The notes: generated by a model not told the origin, from the letters alone. A DNA stretch of 46,309 nt from Qipengyuania marisflavi (GCF_005884405.1 NZ_VCAO01000011.1:1-46309); one strand, 5' to 3'; positions 1 through 7,572 are shown, numbered from the stretch's first letter. Made by a program: numbers and translations.

Positions 1-232
1 AAATCTCCCTCTCCTCCTTGAGGATCCGGTTCTCCAGGCGCAGACGTTCATTCTCACGGGCCAGATCCGCCTGCGGCGCGGCTACCAGATCAGTGGGCCG
101 ATATTGCGCGACCCACTTGCCCAGCGTCGACAATCCCACCCCTAAATCTGACGCAACACGCCGACGCGACAGCCCGCTGGCCAGCGCAATCCGCACCGCT
201 TCCCGCTTGAACTCTTCTGTATGCTTCATCAT
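1..232 (-). CDS. IS3-family transposase OrfA, N-terminal part only
   Basis: The first 77 codons of an IS3 OrfA run off the window edge. The protein begins MMKHTEEFKREAVRIA, has a helix-turn-helix region (SRRRVASDLGVGLSTLGKWV, about residues 20-40) and then enters a leucine-rich coiled coil (ERLRLENRILKEE). OrfA binds the element ends and normally makes active transposase by frameshifting into OrfB. An AAGGAGG ribosome site at 241-247 supports a start at 232; a second ATG follows at 229. Family assignment is by recognition of the N-terminal motif and by the OrfB fragment of the matching element at the right edge. Confidence 0.85.
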   Translation of the reverse strand, partial: MMKHTEEFKREAVRIALASGLSRRRVASDLGVGLSTLGKWVAQYRPTDLVAAPQADLARENERLRLENRILKEEREI

Positions 233-267
233 CTCGTCGGCCTCCTTGATAGAGTGTTAAACTCTCA

Positions 268-297
268 AGTGACCGGCACAAAACCGTTACAAGTCCA
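268..297 (-). repeat. IS3-family terminal inverted repeat (30 bp)
   Basis: This 30-bp terminal repeat starts TGGACTTGTAACGG on the minus strand and is identical to 46012-46041 read on the plus strand. The match stops exactly at 297, and flanking bases differ between the two ends. Confidence 0.9.
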
Positions 298-615
298 CAA
301 TGGTGGCGTCCCACGGCGAACAACTACTTTGACCGAGTGGCTAAGGCCCGCACGCTCGAAGCGCTCGATGCCGCCGGCGGTCCCGAACTGGTCAGTCGCT
401 ATGCAGCCTCCAAGAAAACCGAACTGGCGAGCGCAGCCGAGCGCATCTTCTCGGGCAACTTCATTGGCGAGCCCGAGGTCAAGGAACGGGCGCAGGCCTG
501 GGTGCCTTCGATCATGCGTTTCGCCGGTGCCGAGCAGGTCGCACCGGTTGCCGCTGAAGGTGACGAGCCGGTCAGCGACGACGCGACTGACGAAATTGCC
601 GAGCAGGCTGCCTGA
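298..615 (+). pseudogene. ParB-like plasmid partition protein, 3' fragment
   Basis: An open frame enters directly from the IS end at 298 and runs 105 codons to a stop at 615. Its product (WWRPTANNYFDRVAKARTLEAL, then a segment ending VKERAQAWVPSIMRF and an acidic tail) resembles the C-terminal region of the large ParB/Spo0J-type nuclease-fold proteins of sphingomonad plasmids. The N-terminal ParB domain and the DNA-binding part are missing, so it is not expected to work. A strong terminator follows. An internal ATG at 337 exists but no ribosome site argues for translation from it. The family call comes from recognised sequence character, not a search. Confidence 0.65.
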
Positions 616-646
616 CCCCTCCTGACAGGTCCAGGTCACTCGGCGG

Positions 647-679
647 GCGGTCCGTCCCAATCGGGACGGGCCGCTTTTT
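647..679 (+). terminator. Intrinsic terminator of the parB-like gene
   Basis: A 12-bp stem (647-658 pairs with 663-674, one G-T pair) with loop AATC is followed by TTTTT at 675-679. It ends only 2 bases before the next possible start codon at 682. Confidence 0.9.
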
Positions 680-681
680 CC

Positions 682-963
682 ATGTCAGAGCTTGGGATGG
701 ATGTAGCCAAACAACTATTAGGTAGTGAGCCACGAATAGCTGCCCGCGCAATCGATCATTGCTTTTGTGAAGCCTTGTCCAAGACGGCTAATAACGGGTT
801 CAGATATCCGACTGACTTCATCTGCATGGCTCGCTTCGCATACCCTGATGACCAGACAGCAGACGTTGTCGTAGCACGTGAGAGCCTGGTTAAGCTGTCC
901 ACTGCTTGGGACTGTCACACAACCTTGCGTTCTGCTAATCTCGCGTCCAGTTTGCTCGAATGA
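682..963 (+). CDS. Small unknown protein, first gene of the Cap15 operon
   Basis: A 93-codon frame with no family I recognise. It is probably soluble, with no membrane segment; it contains several Cys residues (FCEAL, DFICM, WDCHT) and a segment rich in Ala and Arg. Its stop overlaps the start of the next gene by 4 bases (ATGA at 960-963), and that gene overlaps the Cap15-like gene the same way, so the three are likely co-translated. The start is uncertain: the ATG at 682 lies immediately behind a terminator with no room for a ribosome site, and the in-frame ATG at 697 is an alternative. Function unknown; context suggests a role in the adjoining defence module. Confidence 0.6.
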   Translation: MSELGMDVAKQLLGSEPRIAARAIDHCFCEALSKTANNGFRYPTDFICMARFAYPDDQTADVVVARESLVKLSTAWDCHTTLRSANLASSLLE

Positions 964-1451
964 AGCTGGCGGAAAATCAATATATAATCGAGCAGATGAC
1001 GGCACTTCTTGAGGAAGTCGATGCCCTCGCTGAAACGGATTTTTCTGGGATCGGCATAATCGTGTCGGCGTCACCAGAGTCTTTGCCGCTCATCGCGTTG
1101 CGCCCGACAAGCAAGCTATTGGACGATGCTGCAACTGCAACGGCATTGGCTCGTATCTCGCACCCTTGGCATGAGCTTCACGACGGCTTTCATGTTTTGA
1201 CACCAGAACTTAAGATTGAGAAAGTCGCCCAATATTTCTCGCCACCGATCGTGCCTTCGGCGCGCATCGATCGCCGAAAGCGCTTCGGGGGACGGTATCT
1301 CGCCGCATTATTTGGCTCGATGCTCCCTGGCGTACAGGTGACTGGTATCTCAAGTCGCGATTTCGGCCTGGCAGTTTTTCAAAGGGGAGAAGAGAAGGTC
1401 TATCGCGCAGCGCGCGAAGTGCCACTCCGAGCAGAGAGGGCGCCCCGATGA
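960..1451 (+). CDS. DisA_N/DAC-like (diadenylate cyclase fold) protein, probably non-catalytic sensor
   Basis: The 163-aa product can be laid along the whole core of the diadenylate cyclase (DisA_N) domain: a GIGIIVSAS strand (30-37), HDGFHVL (74-80) where active enzymes have MDGAVVL, a FGGRYLAAL segment (109-117) where they have GTRHRxAx, then GVQVTGIS and GLAVFQRG strands to the end. Both catalytic signatures are altered (DGA to DGF, RHR to RYL), so cyclase activity is unlikely. This resembles the inactive DAC-like sensor domains predicted in prokaryotic conflict systems (DACN families). It overlaps both neighbours by ATGA junctions. Fold assignment is my alignment by eye; the sensing role is inference. 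Confidence 0.55.
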   Translation: MKLAENQYIIEQMTALLEEVDALAETDFSGIGIIVSASPESLPLIALRPTSKLLDDAATATALARISHPWHELHDGFHVLTPELKIEKVAQYFSPPIVPSARIDRRKRFGGRYLAALFGSMLPGVQVTGISSRDFGLAVFQRGEEKVYRAAREVPLRAERAPR

Positions 1452-2170
1452 TCTTTGCCATGAGTCGAAATTTGGTTATTAGCATTCTGGTGCTGTTAGT
1501 CGTGTTGACCTGCGTTGGTCTTCTGCAGTTCGGCTATGCAGAAACTCCCCGCGATCTTCTCGAATGGTCGTCTAAGATTGCACTGGTCATGAGCGGTGCT
1601 CTTGTCCTTCTCAGCATCCGGCCAGTCCTTCGCGTGCTGCACCTGATTACGTTCGCGAAATATTGGTGGTTCCCATGGCTCGACGGAGAATGGCGTGCAG
1701 AGATCCGGTCGAATTGGCCCAAAGTCGAACGCATGTATTTGGCTGCCAAACGCGAAGTTCCCAAGTTCGATGCGGTTGCTGCACCGCTTACGAGTGACGA
1801 CGAACTGGTGACGATGGCATCAGTTACCATCGAATCGAGTTTGTTCGATATCTCTATTGAAATTACGCCAGACGGAACAAACAAGGTCAGCCGCACACGT
1901 TTTGTGCGATCGCGCTGGGCAAAGCCAGATCGGCCAGAGCTCAGCTATGTCTATGAACAGCTCGACAGCGCGGCTCTCCCACCGACCGATGCGCGGCAAC
2001 ACTTTGGAGCCGGGATTGTCGAGTATTTTGAAAAGACCGACGAGCTTTCTGGACATTACTGGACGAACAGAAAGGCAGAAGCGGCGCTCAACACGGCCGG
2101 CACCATAGTGATGCGTCGCGTCGTACCGCCTCCACTTCTCGCACGGCTTTTGCGCCGCGAATCCGCGTAA
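1448..2170 (+). CDS. cap15: Cap15-like CBASS effector: two membrane helices plus beta-barrel cyclic-nucleotide receptor
   Basis: 240 aa. Two hydrophobic helices (about residues 6-28 and 40-60) are followed by a soluble domain with the Cap15 signatures: WLDGEWRAEI near 77, a VTIESSLFDISIEI strand pair, LSYVYE, a GAGIVEYF strand and LSGHYWTNRKAE near the end. Cap15 proteins bind a cyclic nucleotide through this small barrel, multimerise in the inner membrane and disrupt it, killing the infected cell. Here it is last in a three-gene rightward operon and converges on the CBASS operon 2290-5793, which encodes no other effector. That makes it the likely killing component, although opposite orientation to the synthase is unusual. 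Confidence 0.75.
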   Translation: MIFAMSRNLVISILVLLVVLTCVGLLQFGYAETPRDLLEWSSKIALVMSGALVLLSIRPVLRVLHLITFAKYWWFPWLDGEWRAEIRSNWPKVERMYLAAKREVPKFDAVAAPLTSDDELVTMASVTIESSLFDISIEITPDGTNKVSRTRFVRSRWAKPDRPELSYVYEQLDSAALPPTDARQHFGAGIVEYFEKTDELSGHYWTNRKAEAALNTAGTIVMRRVVPPPLLARLLRRESA

Positions 2171-2289
2171 GATCGACCTGTACGCGTATCGATTGGGGGG
2201 GGGAATGCGCCGCTAATATTCGACGAGGCGCAACTGGATGACCGTGCCGCAGCATCACGGGCAATCTGACCCTACGACGGATCAGCCGC

Positions 2290-2766
2290 TTATTCGATAT
2301 AAGCCGGGGACAGCACATGCCCTGATGTTCCGTCGTGAACGAGGACCGTCATGCCGCTTGGTGGCGAAAGCTGCCCGACGATGACGAACACGAAGCCGGC
2401 GAGGCGATGCCGGGACAGGCGAACCCGGCTTGCCATAGTGGCGTTATCGCGGCCCGAAGGCACGGGACAGCGTTCGGGATGCGTGTGCCAGTCGCCGATA
2501 TAGTGCAGGTCACGCGCGAATAGGGCCTCAATCTCGACCTGCTCGCTTCCGCGGTCTGGTTCAAAGAATGTTCGTCCGCGCTTATCTTTCGGTCTCGGGC
2601 CGGTCGCTTCGCTTACGAGGATTCGATGCCCGTCGATCCGGGCAAAGAGCTGGCCGCCACCTTCGCGATGCCAGCAGCGATGCTGGCGGTTCCGGTCGAA
2701 ATGGTCGACGACACCCTGCTCGAACTGGATCACCTCGCCCGAGGCACCGACGGGATAGAGCAGCAT
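2290..2766 (-). CDS. cap3: Cap3-type JAMM/JAB isopeptidase of type II CBASS
   Basis: A JAB-family metalloprotease with a recognisable zinc site: upstream Glu in REGGGQLF and the HxHP...S..D signature in DWHTHPERCPVPSGRD. Known Cap3 enzymes cleave the bond that Cap2 makes between the CD-NTase C-terminus and its target, restraining the system. I chose the ATG at 2766, whose first base is the last base of the cap2 stop codon (TGATG), giving 158 aa. The frame stays open to 2865, where an earlier start would overlap cap2. It is the last gene of the leftward CBASS operon; 119 bp separate it from the convergent Cap15 gene, including a run of nine G at 2195-2203. Confidence 0.85.
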   Translation of the reverse strand: MLLYPVGASGEVIQFEQGVVDHFDRNRQHRCWHREGGGQLFARIDGHRILVSEATGPRPKDKRGRTFFEPDRGSEQVEIEALFARDLHYIGDWHTHPERCPVPSGRDNATMASRVRLSRHRLAGFVFVIVGQLSPPSGMTVLVHDGTSGHVLSPAYIE

Positions 2767-4550
2767 CAGCGATCGCAGTTTTTGCAGGCGGGGCATACGG
2801 GATCGTGCCTCCAGACACGCTCGACCATAGTCGCCGAAGGCCGGTTCTGCGTCGCCGCCCGCCAATCATTGGTCCAAGAGCCGCCGACCCGGCCGATCGC
2901 TGGCTCGCGTCCGCTGGCTATCCGGTAAACGCCGTCGCCGGCGCGGTCGAGTAAATGATCGAGAGCCAGGTCAGCAGCCATGCTGGCGATCGCGGTGATC
3001 TCCGGCACGCCGTAAGGCTGAAAATAGTTGCCGCAAGCCGCCTCGCGCTGGAGCGTGGACGCGGGAAACTCTGCCGCACAGAACAGAGGTTGCCCAGTTG
3101 ACGAGAGGCCGCAAGCGAGGCAGCCGCCGGACTTGCCGATGAGGACCGCGTGGCCTGCGGCCGCATGCGGTTCGGCCCAAGCGTAGAGGACCGTTGCAGG
3201 GTGCCCGGTCATGAGCTGGCGGACATTGAGTTCGGCCTCGTGTGACCAGCTCCCGATCGTTGAGACCACCAAGTCCGCCTGCGAAAGAACGTCGGTATGG
3301 TCGACGGCAAGCTCCTGCCAGCCGGTGGGATGGCCGGTGGCGCGCGAATGGGGAAAGTCCCGCTGAAGACGTTGCGCGAGCGCGGCTGCCTTGCTTTGTC
3401 GATACGTGTCCGCACCGAGTATATGACGGCTCGTGTTCTCGAGCTTCATTTGGTCAGGGTCGACAAGGTCGATCTCGCCCACGCCCGCCTGGGCCAGCAA
3501 ACGGGCGATCGGCGATCCCAAAGAGCCGCAGCCGACCATCACCACGCGCGAAGTGCGGAGCGTCGTGAGATCGGAATTACCATCGCGCCCGTGAACCCAC
3601 CAAGGGTCGGCGCGCTCGACGCGATGGCGGAGGAGGACGCCGTGGCGCGCCTGCTCCAGAACTACTGCTTGCGGTGCTTTGCCCTTGCGAAACCCTTTAG
3701 TCCCATTGGAACGGTTGCGGCCATGCCGCTTCCTGGACAAGACTGTCACCGCTGCGATGCAGGGTCCGTTATCGGCTTCGGCGCCGAGCAAGATTACCCA
3801 ATCCTGCTGATCGCGTCCGAGAAATGCGTCGAGCGTAGACAATGCTGGCTCTCCGAGCCGCGCCGCCAGGTCGCGCACGTCTTCCGGCGTGTCCGGGTAT
3901 TCGGACGGCAGCAGCGGCTGATGAAGCCACAGGAGCAACGCGGAAGAACATTCCGCACCGCGCGGCAATCCCTTGCCCGCCCGGTTAGCGAGCCAAGCGT
4001 TCAACGTCGCGCGATCCTCGGCGACGAAATAGCCTGCCTTCGAGCGCCACAGCTTTACCCGTCGCGTGCCACCGCACGGATCAACCAGGCTATGGATCGA
4101 TTTACCATTTGAGGTCGGGTTCCAGTATGACAAAAATTCACTTTGGAACTCCGCTTGATTGGTGCCCGCCATGCCTTGCTCGAGGATTTTGGCCGCGCCA
4201 CCGAGCACGGCCTTGACGATGGCGATTGGCTGGGAGTGGTCGAGCTCGTCGCTATCCTCTATGATGCAAAGCCGTCCGTCCTCCTCGACGTGCGGATAGC
4301 TTGGATAGCCCGGCGGCTCGGCCAGTGCGACCCTTGGCCGGCTGCATGGGAAACGAGAGTCAATAACCAGATCCAGTGCCACTGGATGATCGCATATTGC
4401 TACGTCGAGACGCCACCCGCATCTCGCGCCCTTCGTTCTATAGCGCTGTAACTCGGCTTCCTCGAGCGGGCGAGCCCCCGTATTGGTCTCGAGCCACTTA
4501 CCGACCTTTGTTTCGACGTCCGACTGGGTCGCGCCAGGCGCTTCAGCCAT
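2766..4550 (-). CDS. cap2: Cap2: E2-E1 ubiquitin-like ligase of type II CBASS
   Basis: 594 aa from the ATG at 4550, which overlaps the end of the CD-NTase gene by 8 bases. The N-terminal part is E2-like, with its probable catalytic Cys near residue 95 (HVEEDGRLCIIED). The C-terminal part is a ThiF-type E1 adenylation domain: GCGSLGSPIARLL near 340, the acidic DLVDPD segment, and a catalytic Cys near 506 (REAACGNY). CPAC pairs form a probable zinc site at the C-terminus. Family members attach the C-terminus of the CD-NTase to cellular partners and prime cyclic dinucleotide synthesis. The frame is open back to 4643, but those extra codons lie inside the synthase gene. Confidence 0.92.
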   Translation of the reverse strand: MAEAPGATQSDVETKVGKWLETNTGARPLEEAELQRYRTKGARCGWRLDVAICDHPVALDLVIDSRFPCSRPRVALAEPPGYPSYPHVEEDGRLCIIEDSDELDHSQPIAIVKAVLGGAAKILEQGMAGTNQAEFQSEFLSYWNPTSNGKSIHSLVDPCGGTRRVKLWRSKAGYFVAEDRATLNAWLANRAGKGLPRGAECSSALLLWLHQPLLPSEYPDTPEDVRDLAARLGEPALSTLDAFLGRDQQDWVILLGAEADNGPCIAAVTVLSRKRHGRNRSNGTKGFRKGKAPQAVVLEQARHGVLLRHRVERADPWWVHGRDGNSDLTTLRTSRVVMVGCGSLGSPIARLLAQAGVGEIDLVDPDQMKLENTSRHILGADTYRQSKAAALAQRLQRDFPHSRATGHPTGWQELAVDHTDVLSQADLVVSTIGSWSHEAELNVRQLMTGHPATVLYAWAEPHAAAGHAVLIGKSGGCLACGLSSTGQPLFCAAEFPASTLQREAACGNYFQPYGVPEITAIASMAADLALDHLLDRAGDGVYRIASGREPAIGRVGGSWTNDWRAATQNRPSATMVERVWRHDPVCPACKNCDR

Positions 4551-5793
4551 AGCGGCCGTCGCCGCCTTTCTGGACGGCTTCGCGAGCGTCGGGCTCATCG
4601 GCGAAGTCTTTGAGGATACCAGACTGGAGGATGGGCGCCGCACCGATCTGCGCTTCGATCACCACGAGATCTTCGTTGTCGGGCAGATACGTGCCCAAGC
4701 TCGCGCGAAGATGCTCGATCACCGTGCCGGACTGATTGGACGCCAATGCTACGTCGATCCGCGTCGCTAGGTCGTGTGCCTTGGCGATGAAATCGGCGCG
4801 GCATTCGCCCGTCCAGCCCTCGTCGAGATACTGGCCATGTACGACGGGGTTCGGAATGCTGCGCTCCAACAATTCGGGGAGCCGCTTCGCCACCATCTGG
4901 AGTGCAAGGTCGTCACGATTCTCCGCGATTGCGGCAGTCGCCTCATCGTATGCGGCCACGACGCAGGCCATCAGGGCGATTGAGCTGAGTCGGCAAGCGG
5001 TCCAGTTATGGTCTCGCCAACCTTTGAGGTAGCGGCAGACGCGCCGAAGCTGCTGACCGTGCACGTCTATCGCTTCCTGAAACCAGTCCTCGAGCTTGCG
5101 CGGGTCGGACGGCTTCCAGCCTTCGCGACGGTGCGCGAGCATGATCTGGTCAGTTGGCAGACGGGGATAGATTTGCTCGGCAAAGGAGATGTTTTCGTCG
5201 CGCATCTTAGTGTCGAATTGCATCGACGCTTCGGCTTTTTCGAGGAGAACCTCGAATTGTTCGTCAGGGATGGCGTAGAGCGCGAGATCGACATGCGCGT
5301 CGTCATCAATCTCGACCCGCACGCAGGAAGGCTTGTCAGTGATGAGCGTCCATCCGTTGCGATCGCACATGGGAGCAAGGATGCGCTCGACCGCCGCGAA
5401 GTAGCCGGCGCTAGCGACAATGGGATGGGCACCGCCATTCTGACTCAGGAACGATACCGGCAGGAATACGCCATCGTCGAGGTCGATCTCCTGCGGTGGG
5501 TTATGGGTAGCCCGGTTGAGCGTGTGGTAGGACCAGCTCCCTTGCATACGGAACTTCGGCCGTAGCGCCAGGTCACTGTCGGTAAGGTAATCCGAGGCGA
5601 GCGCGCGCGCTTCGAACAATTGCCTGCGGTCGACGTGGTCGCTCCAGTTGCGCAGGCCACTGCGAATCTCGTCCCGGATTTCGTCACGGGCAACCTGGAG
5701 CGCTTCCTTTTCGGGTATGTCGACCGTCAGGGCACGCAGATAGCTGTCGTGATCGCCTGAACTGAACAAGGTCTTGTGAGCGTTCGCCCCCAT
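4543..5793 (-). CDS. cdnA: DncV-like (CdnA-clade) CD-NTase, cyclic dinucleotide synthase of CBASS
   Basis: 416 aa, close in length to Vibrio DncV and colinear with it. The nucleotidyltransferase signature QGSWSYHTLNR starts at 84 and EIDLDDG supplies Asp104 and Asp106; the third acidic residue is Asp169 in HVDLALYAIP. Further DncV-like blocks are DPRKLEDWF and LRRVCRYLKGWRDHNW. DncV itself makes 3',3'-cGAMP; the product here is not shown by sequence. The protein ends GRYG, and a C-terminal Gly fits its expected role as the substrate that Cap2 conjugates. It is first in the cdnA-cap2-cap3 operon. Confidence 0.92.
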   Translation of the reverse strand: MGANAHKTLFSSGDHDSYLRALTVDIPEKEALQVARDEIRDEIRSGLRNWSDHVDRRQLFEARALASDYLTDSDLALRPKFRMQGSWSYHTLNRATHNPPQEIDLDDGVFLPVSFLSQNGGAHPIVASAGYFAAVERILAPMCDRNGWTLITDKPSCVRVEIDDDAHVDLALYAIPDEQFEVLLEKAEASMQFDTKMRDENISFAEQIYPRLPTDQIMLAHRREGWKPSDPRKLEDWFQEAIDVHGQQLRRVCRYLKGWRDHNWTACRLSSIALMACVVAAYDEATAAIAENRDDLALQMVAKRLPELLERSIPNPVVHGQYLDEGWTGECRADFIAKAHDLATRIDVALASNQSGTVIEHLRASLGTYLPDNEDLVVIEAQIGAAPILQSGILKDFADEPDAREAVQKGGDGRYG

Positions 5794-6155
5794 GTTTATC
5801 GCTCCTTAGTTCCGACGCCTGGCGCCCGCTTTGGATAAAGATAGGAACCGCCGAACAAAGAACAAGGGGCGAACAAAGGTTATTCCCAGTCGCGCTGATC
5901 GCGCCAGGGAGCCAGCTCCTTAAAACGTCTCTCATCTATCGTTGCGTAAGAGGCCAACGATGGTTCCACGGCTAGAATTTGGCGTGAAAGAGTGGCAGCT
6001 CAAAGCAAGGCCCTGACCGACCGCTCTTGGGAAAGCCCACTTAAATCCAAAATGACCGCGTTTGGGGCGCATAGCGGCAGTGATTAATGAGAGGGGAGGG
6101 AGCTTTGCTCTTCCTGAGCCGGGACAACTCCGTTCCGGCGATCAGGAGATCTCCC
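5794..6155. promoter_or_regulatory. Divergent intergenic region between CBASS and ardC, with GAACAA repeats
   Basis: This gap separates the leftward CBASS operon from rightward ardC and should hold both promoters. Three GAACAA units at 5853, 5860 and 5871 (TTGTTC in the direction of cdnA) lie 60-80 bp upstream of the cdnA start and could be a protein-binding site. No clear -35/-10 pair stands out. The right end forms the ardC leader hairpin. Confidence 0.35.
6113..6146 (+). promoter_or_regulatory. ardC leader hairpin covering the ribosome site
   Basis: CCTGA (6113-6117) pairs with TCAGG (6142-6146) around an inner 7-bp stem (6118-6124 with 6133-6139, one G-T). The outer 3' arm contains the first bases of the AGGAG ribosome site used by ardC. 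The motif GCGATCAGGAGA recurs before the 7757 gene. Confidence 0.5.
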
Positions 6156-7085
6156 ATGACCAAGTCCCGCCGCTCTGTTTCGACATCGCCTGCCCAGCGC
6201 ATCACCGCCGCCATCATCGAGAAGCTCGAGGAAGGAACAAAACCCTGGGTCAAGCCTTGGCGAGGTGTGCCGGTCTCCCGGCCCTTGCGGTCCTGCGGGA
6301 CACCCTACCGCGGCATGAACACTTTCTGGTTGTGGATGGTGGCCGATGGCTGTGGCTACGCCTCGCCCTACTGGATGACGTACCGCCAGTGTCAGCAGCT
6401 CGGCGGACAGGTCCGCAAGGGTGAGAAATCGACCATCGCGATCTTCTACAAGAGCTACACCAAGGAGGTCGAGAACGCCGAAGGCGAAGCTGACACCGAG
6501 AACCGGCGCGTGCTCAAAGCCTATTCCGTGTTCAACGCGGATCAGTGCGACGGCCTCCCCGAGTTCTATCATCCCAAGCCACTCATTGCCGCGCTTGAGC
6601 CCGAAGGACGCGAAGACCGCCTTGATGCCTTCTTTGCCGATATCGGCGCAGACCTGCGCCATCATGGTGCCCAGGCCTACTACGAGCCGCAGCGTGACCG
6701 GGTCACCATGCCTCCAGCCGAACTATTCGAAGCTTATGACCACTATTACGCGACGCTCGCGCACGAGCTGTCGCACTGGACGGGGCATTCCTCGCGGCTC
6801 GACCGCGATCTCAAGAACCGCTTCGGCAGCGACGCCTATGCGGCCGAGGAACTGATCGCCGAACTTTCCTCGGCCATTCTCGGGGCCGAACTGGGTCTTC
6901 CCGTTACCCATCTCGACCATCACGCCAGCTACATCGCATCTTGGCTCAAGATCCTCAAATCGGACGAGCGCGCGATCTTGACCGCGGCGGCCAAGGCCGA
7001 GGAAGCGGCCAGCCTGTTGCTTGACCTTGGGGGTTACCAATCTCTGGAAGGCGAGCCCGACATCGATCTTGCTGATGCAGCCTGA
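6156..7085 (+). CDS. ardC: ArdC-like anti-restriction protein with zincin domain
   Basis: 309 aa from the ATG at 6156, chosen because CAGGAG lies 9-14 bases upstream. The N-terminal part (about 10-130) resembles the ArdC single-strand-DNA-binding domain, including the GTKPWVKPW and YRGMNTF blocks. The C-terminal part is a metallopeptidase-like domain with HELSHWTGH at 203-211 and a downstream Glu in AEELIAELSSA as the likely third ligand. ArdC proteins travel with conjugative plasmids, coat or protect incoming single strands and blunt host restriction. It opens the backbone block that continues to the ssb gene. Confidence 0.9.
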   Translation: MTKSRRSVSTSPAQRITAAIIEKLEEGTKPWVKPWRGVPVSRPLRSCGTPYRGMNTFWLWMVADGCGYASPYWMTYRQCQQLGGQVRKGEKSTIAIFYKSYTKEVENAEGEADTENRRVLKAYSVFNADQCDGLPEFYHPKPLIAALEPEGREDRLDAFFADIGADLRHHGAQAYYEPQRDRVTMPPAELFEAYDHYYATLAHELSHWTGHSSRLDRDLKNRFGSDAYAAEELIAELSSAILGAELGLPVTHLDHHASYIASWLKILKSDERAILTAAAKAEEAASLLLDLGGYQSLEGEPDIDLADAA

Positions 7086-7096
7086 GGAGCAGTGAG

Positions 7097-7537
7097 ATGG
7101 GACGTTCTGTCAGCTATCCAACCGGCTCCGTGGTTGCCTTTCGCCTGCTTGATGAGGGCGAAGACGACGATTTCGACTGGGTCTACCAGTGCTTGGTCGA
7201 CGAGGTCATCGATACCGCGAAAGTGGCCTTTCCTTCGTTCGAAACCTTCGACGGATGGCGCGGGCGCGAGGATCGCATTCTCCTGCGAAACGCCTTCGCT
7301 GATTGCGGCGTTTCAACTTATTGCGGGCTCGCCGCGGTCTGGCTCGCCGAACGCGACGATGCCCGGTACTGGGAGGCCGATTTCTACAACCCACGAACGG
7401 CAAGGGCACGACACTGGCTTGGCCAAGTGTCGGATAGGTTCATCGAATTGTTCGGTGAGCTGCGCATGGTCGGTCGGTTCTCGAATGGCGAAGCGATCTT
7501 CGAGCGCTCCCGATCCACCTGTGACACCGAGTCATGA
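7097..7537 (+). CDS. Conserved plasmid protein of unknown function (146 aa)
   Basis: A soluble acidic protein without a domain I can name. It starts 11 bases after the ardC stop with GAGGAGCAGTGAG just upstream, so it is very likely co-transcribed with ardC. The sequence has a Trp- and Asp-rich middle (VYQCLVDEVIDTA, DGWRGREDRILLRNAF) and a C-terminal half with RHWLGQVSDRFIELFGEL. No signal peptide or membrane segment is visible. Confidence 0.75.
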   Translation: MGRSVSYPTGSVVAFRLLDEGEDDDFDWVYQCLVDEVIDTAKVAFPSFETFDGWRGREDRILLRNAFADCGVSTYCGLAAVWLAERDDARYWEADFYNPRTARARHWLGQVSDRFIELFGELRMVGRFSNGEAIFERSRSTCDTES

Positions 7538-7572
7538 TCCTGCCTCATCCCTGACCGCCGGGAGAGGCCCTT

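Larger units (their letters stand above)
1..297 (-). mobile_element. Partial IS3-family insertion sequence, left (upstream) end
   Basis: This is the upstream end of an IS3-family element read on the minus strand, holding its outer inverted repeat and the start of orfA. Its outer end is fixed at base 297 because the 30 bases 268-297 are an exact reverse complement of 46012-46041, the opposite end of a second copy at the right edge. Beyond 297 the sequence switches abruptly to a parB-like reading frame, so the element has cut that gene. The rest of the element is outside the window. Confidence 0.9.

Noticed and set aside
2195..2203. Run of nine G between cap15 and cap3
   Set aside because: It lies in a convergent gap after both stops, so phase variation of a coding frame is not expected.
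3297..4112. Long plus-strand frame opposite cap2
   Set aside because: It is antisense to a well-supported E1-E2 gene with visible catalytic motifs; high GC creates such mirror frames.
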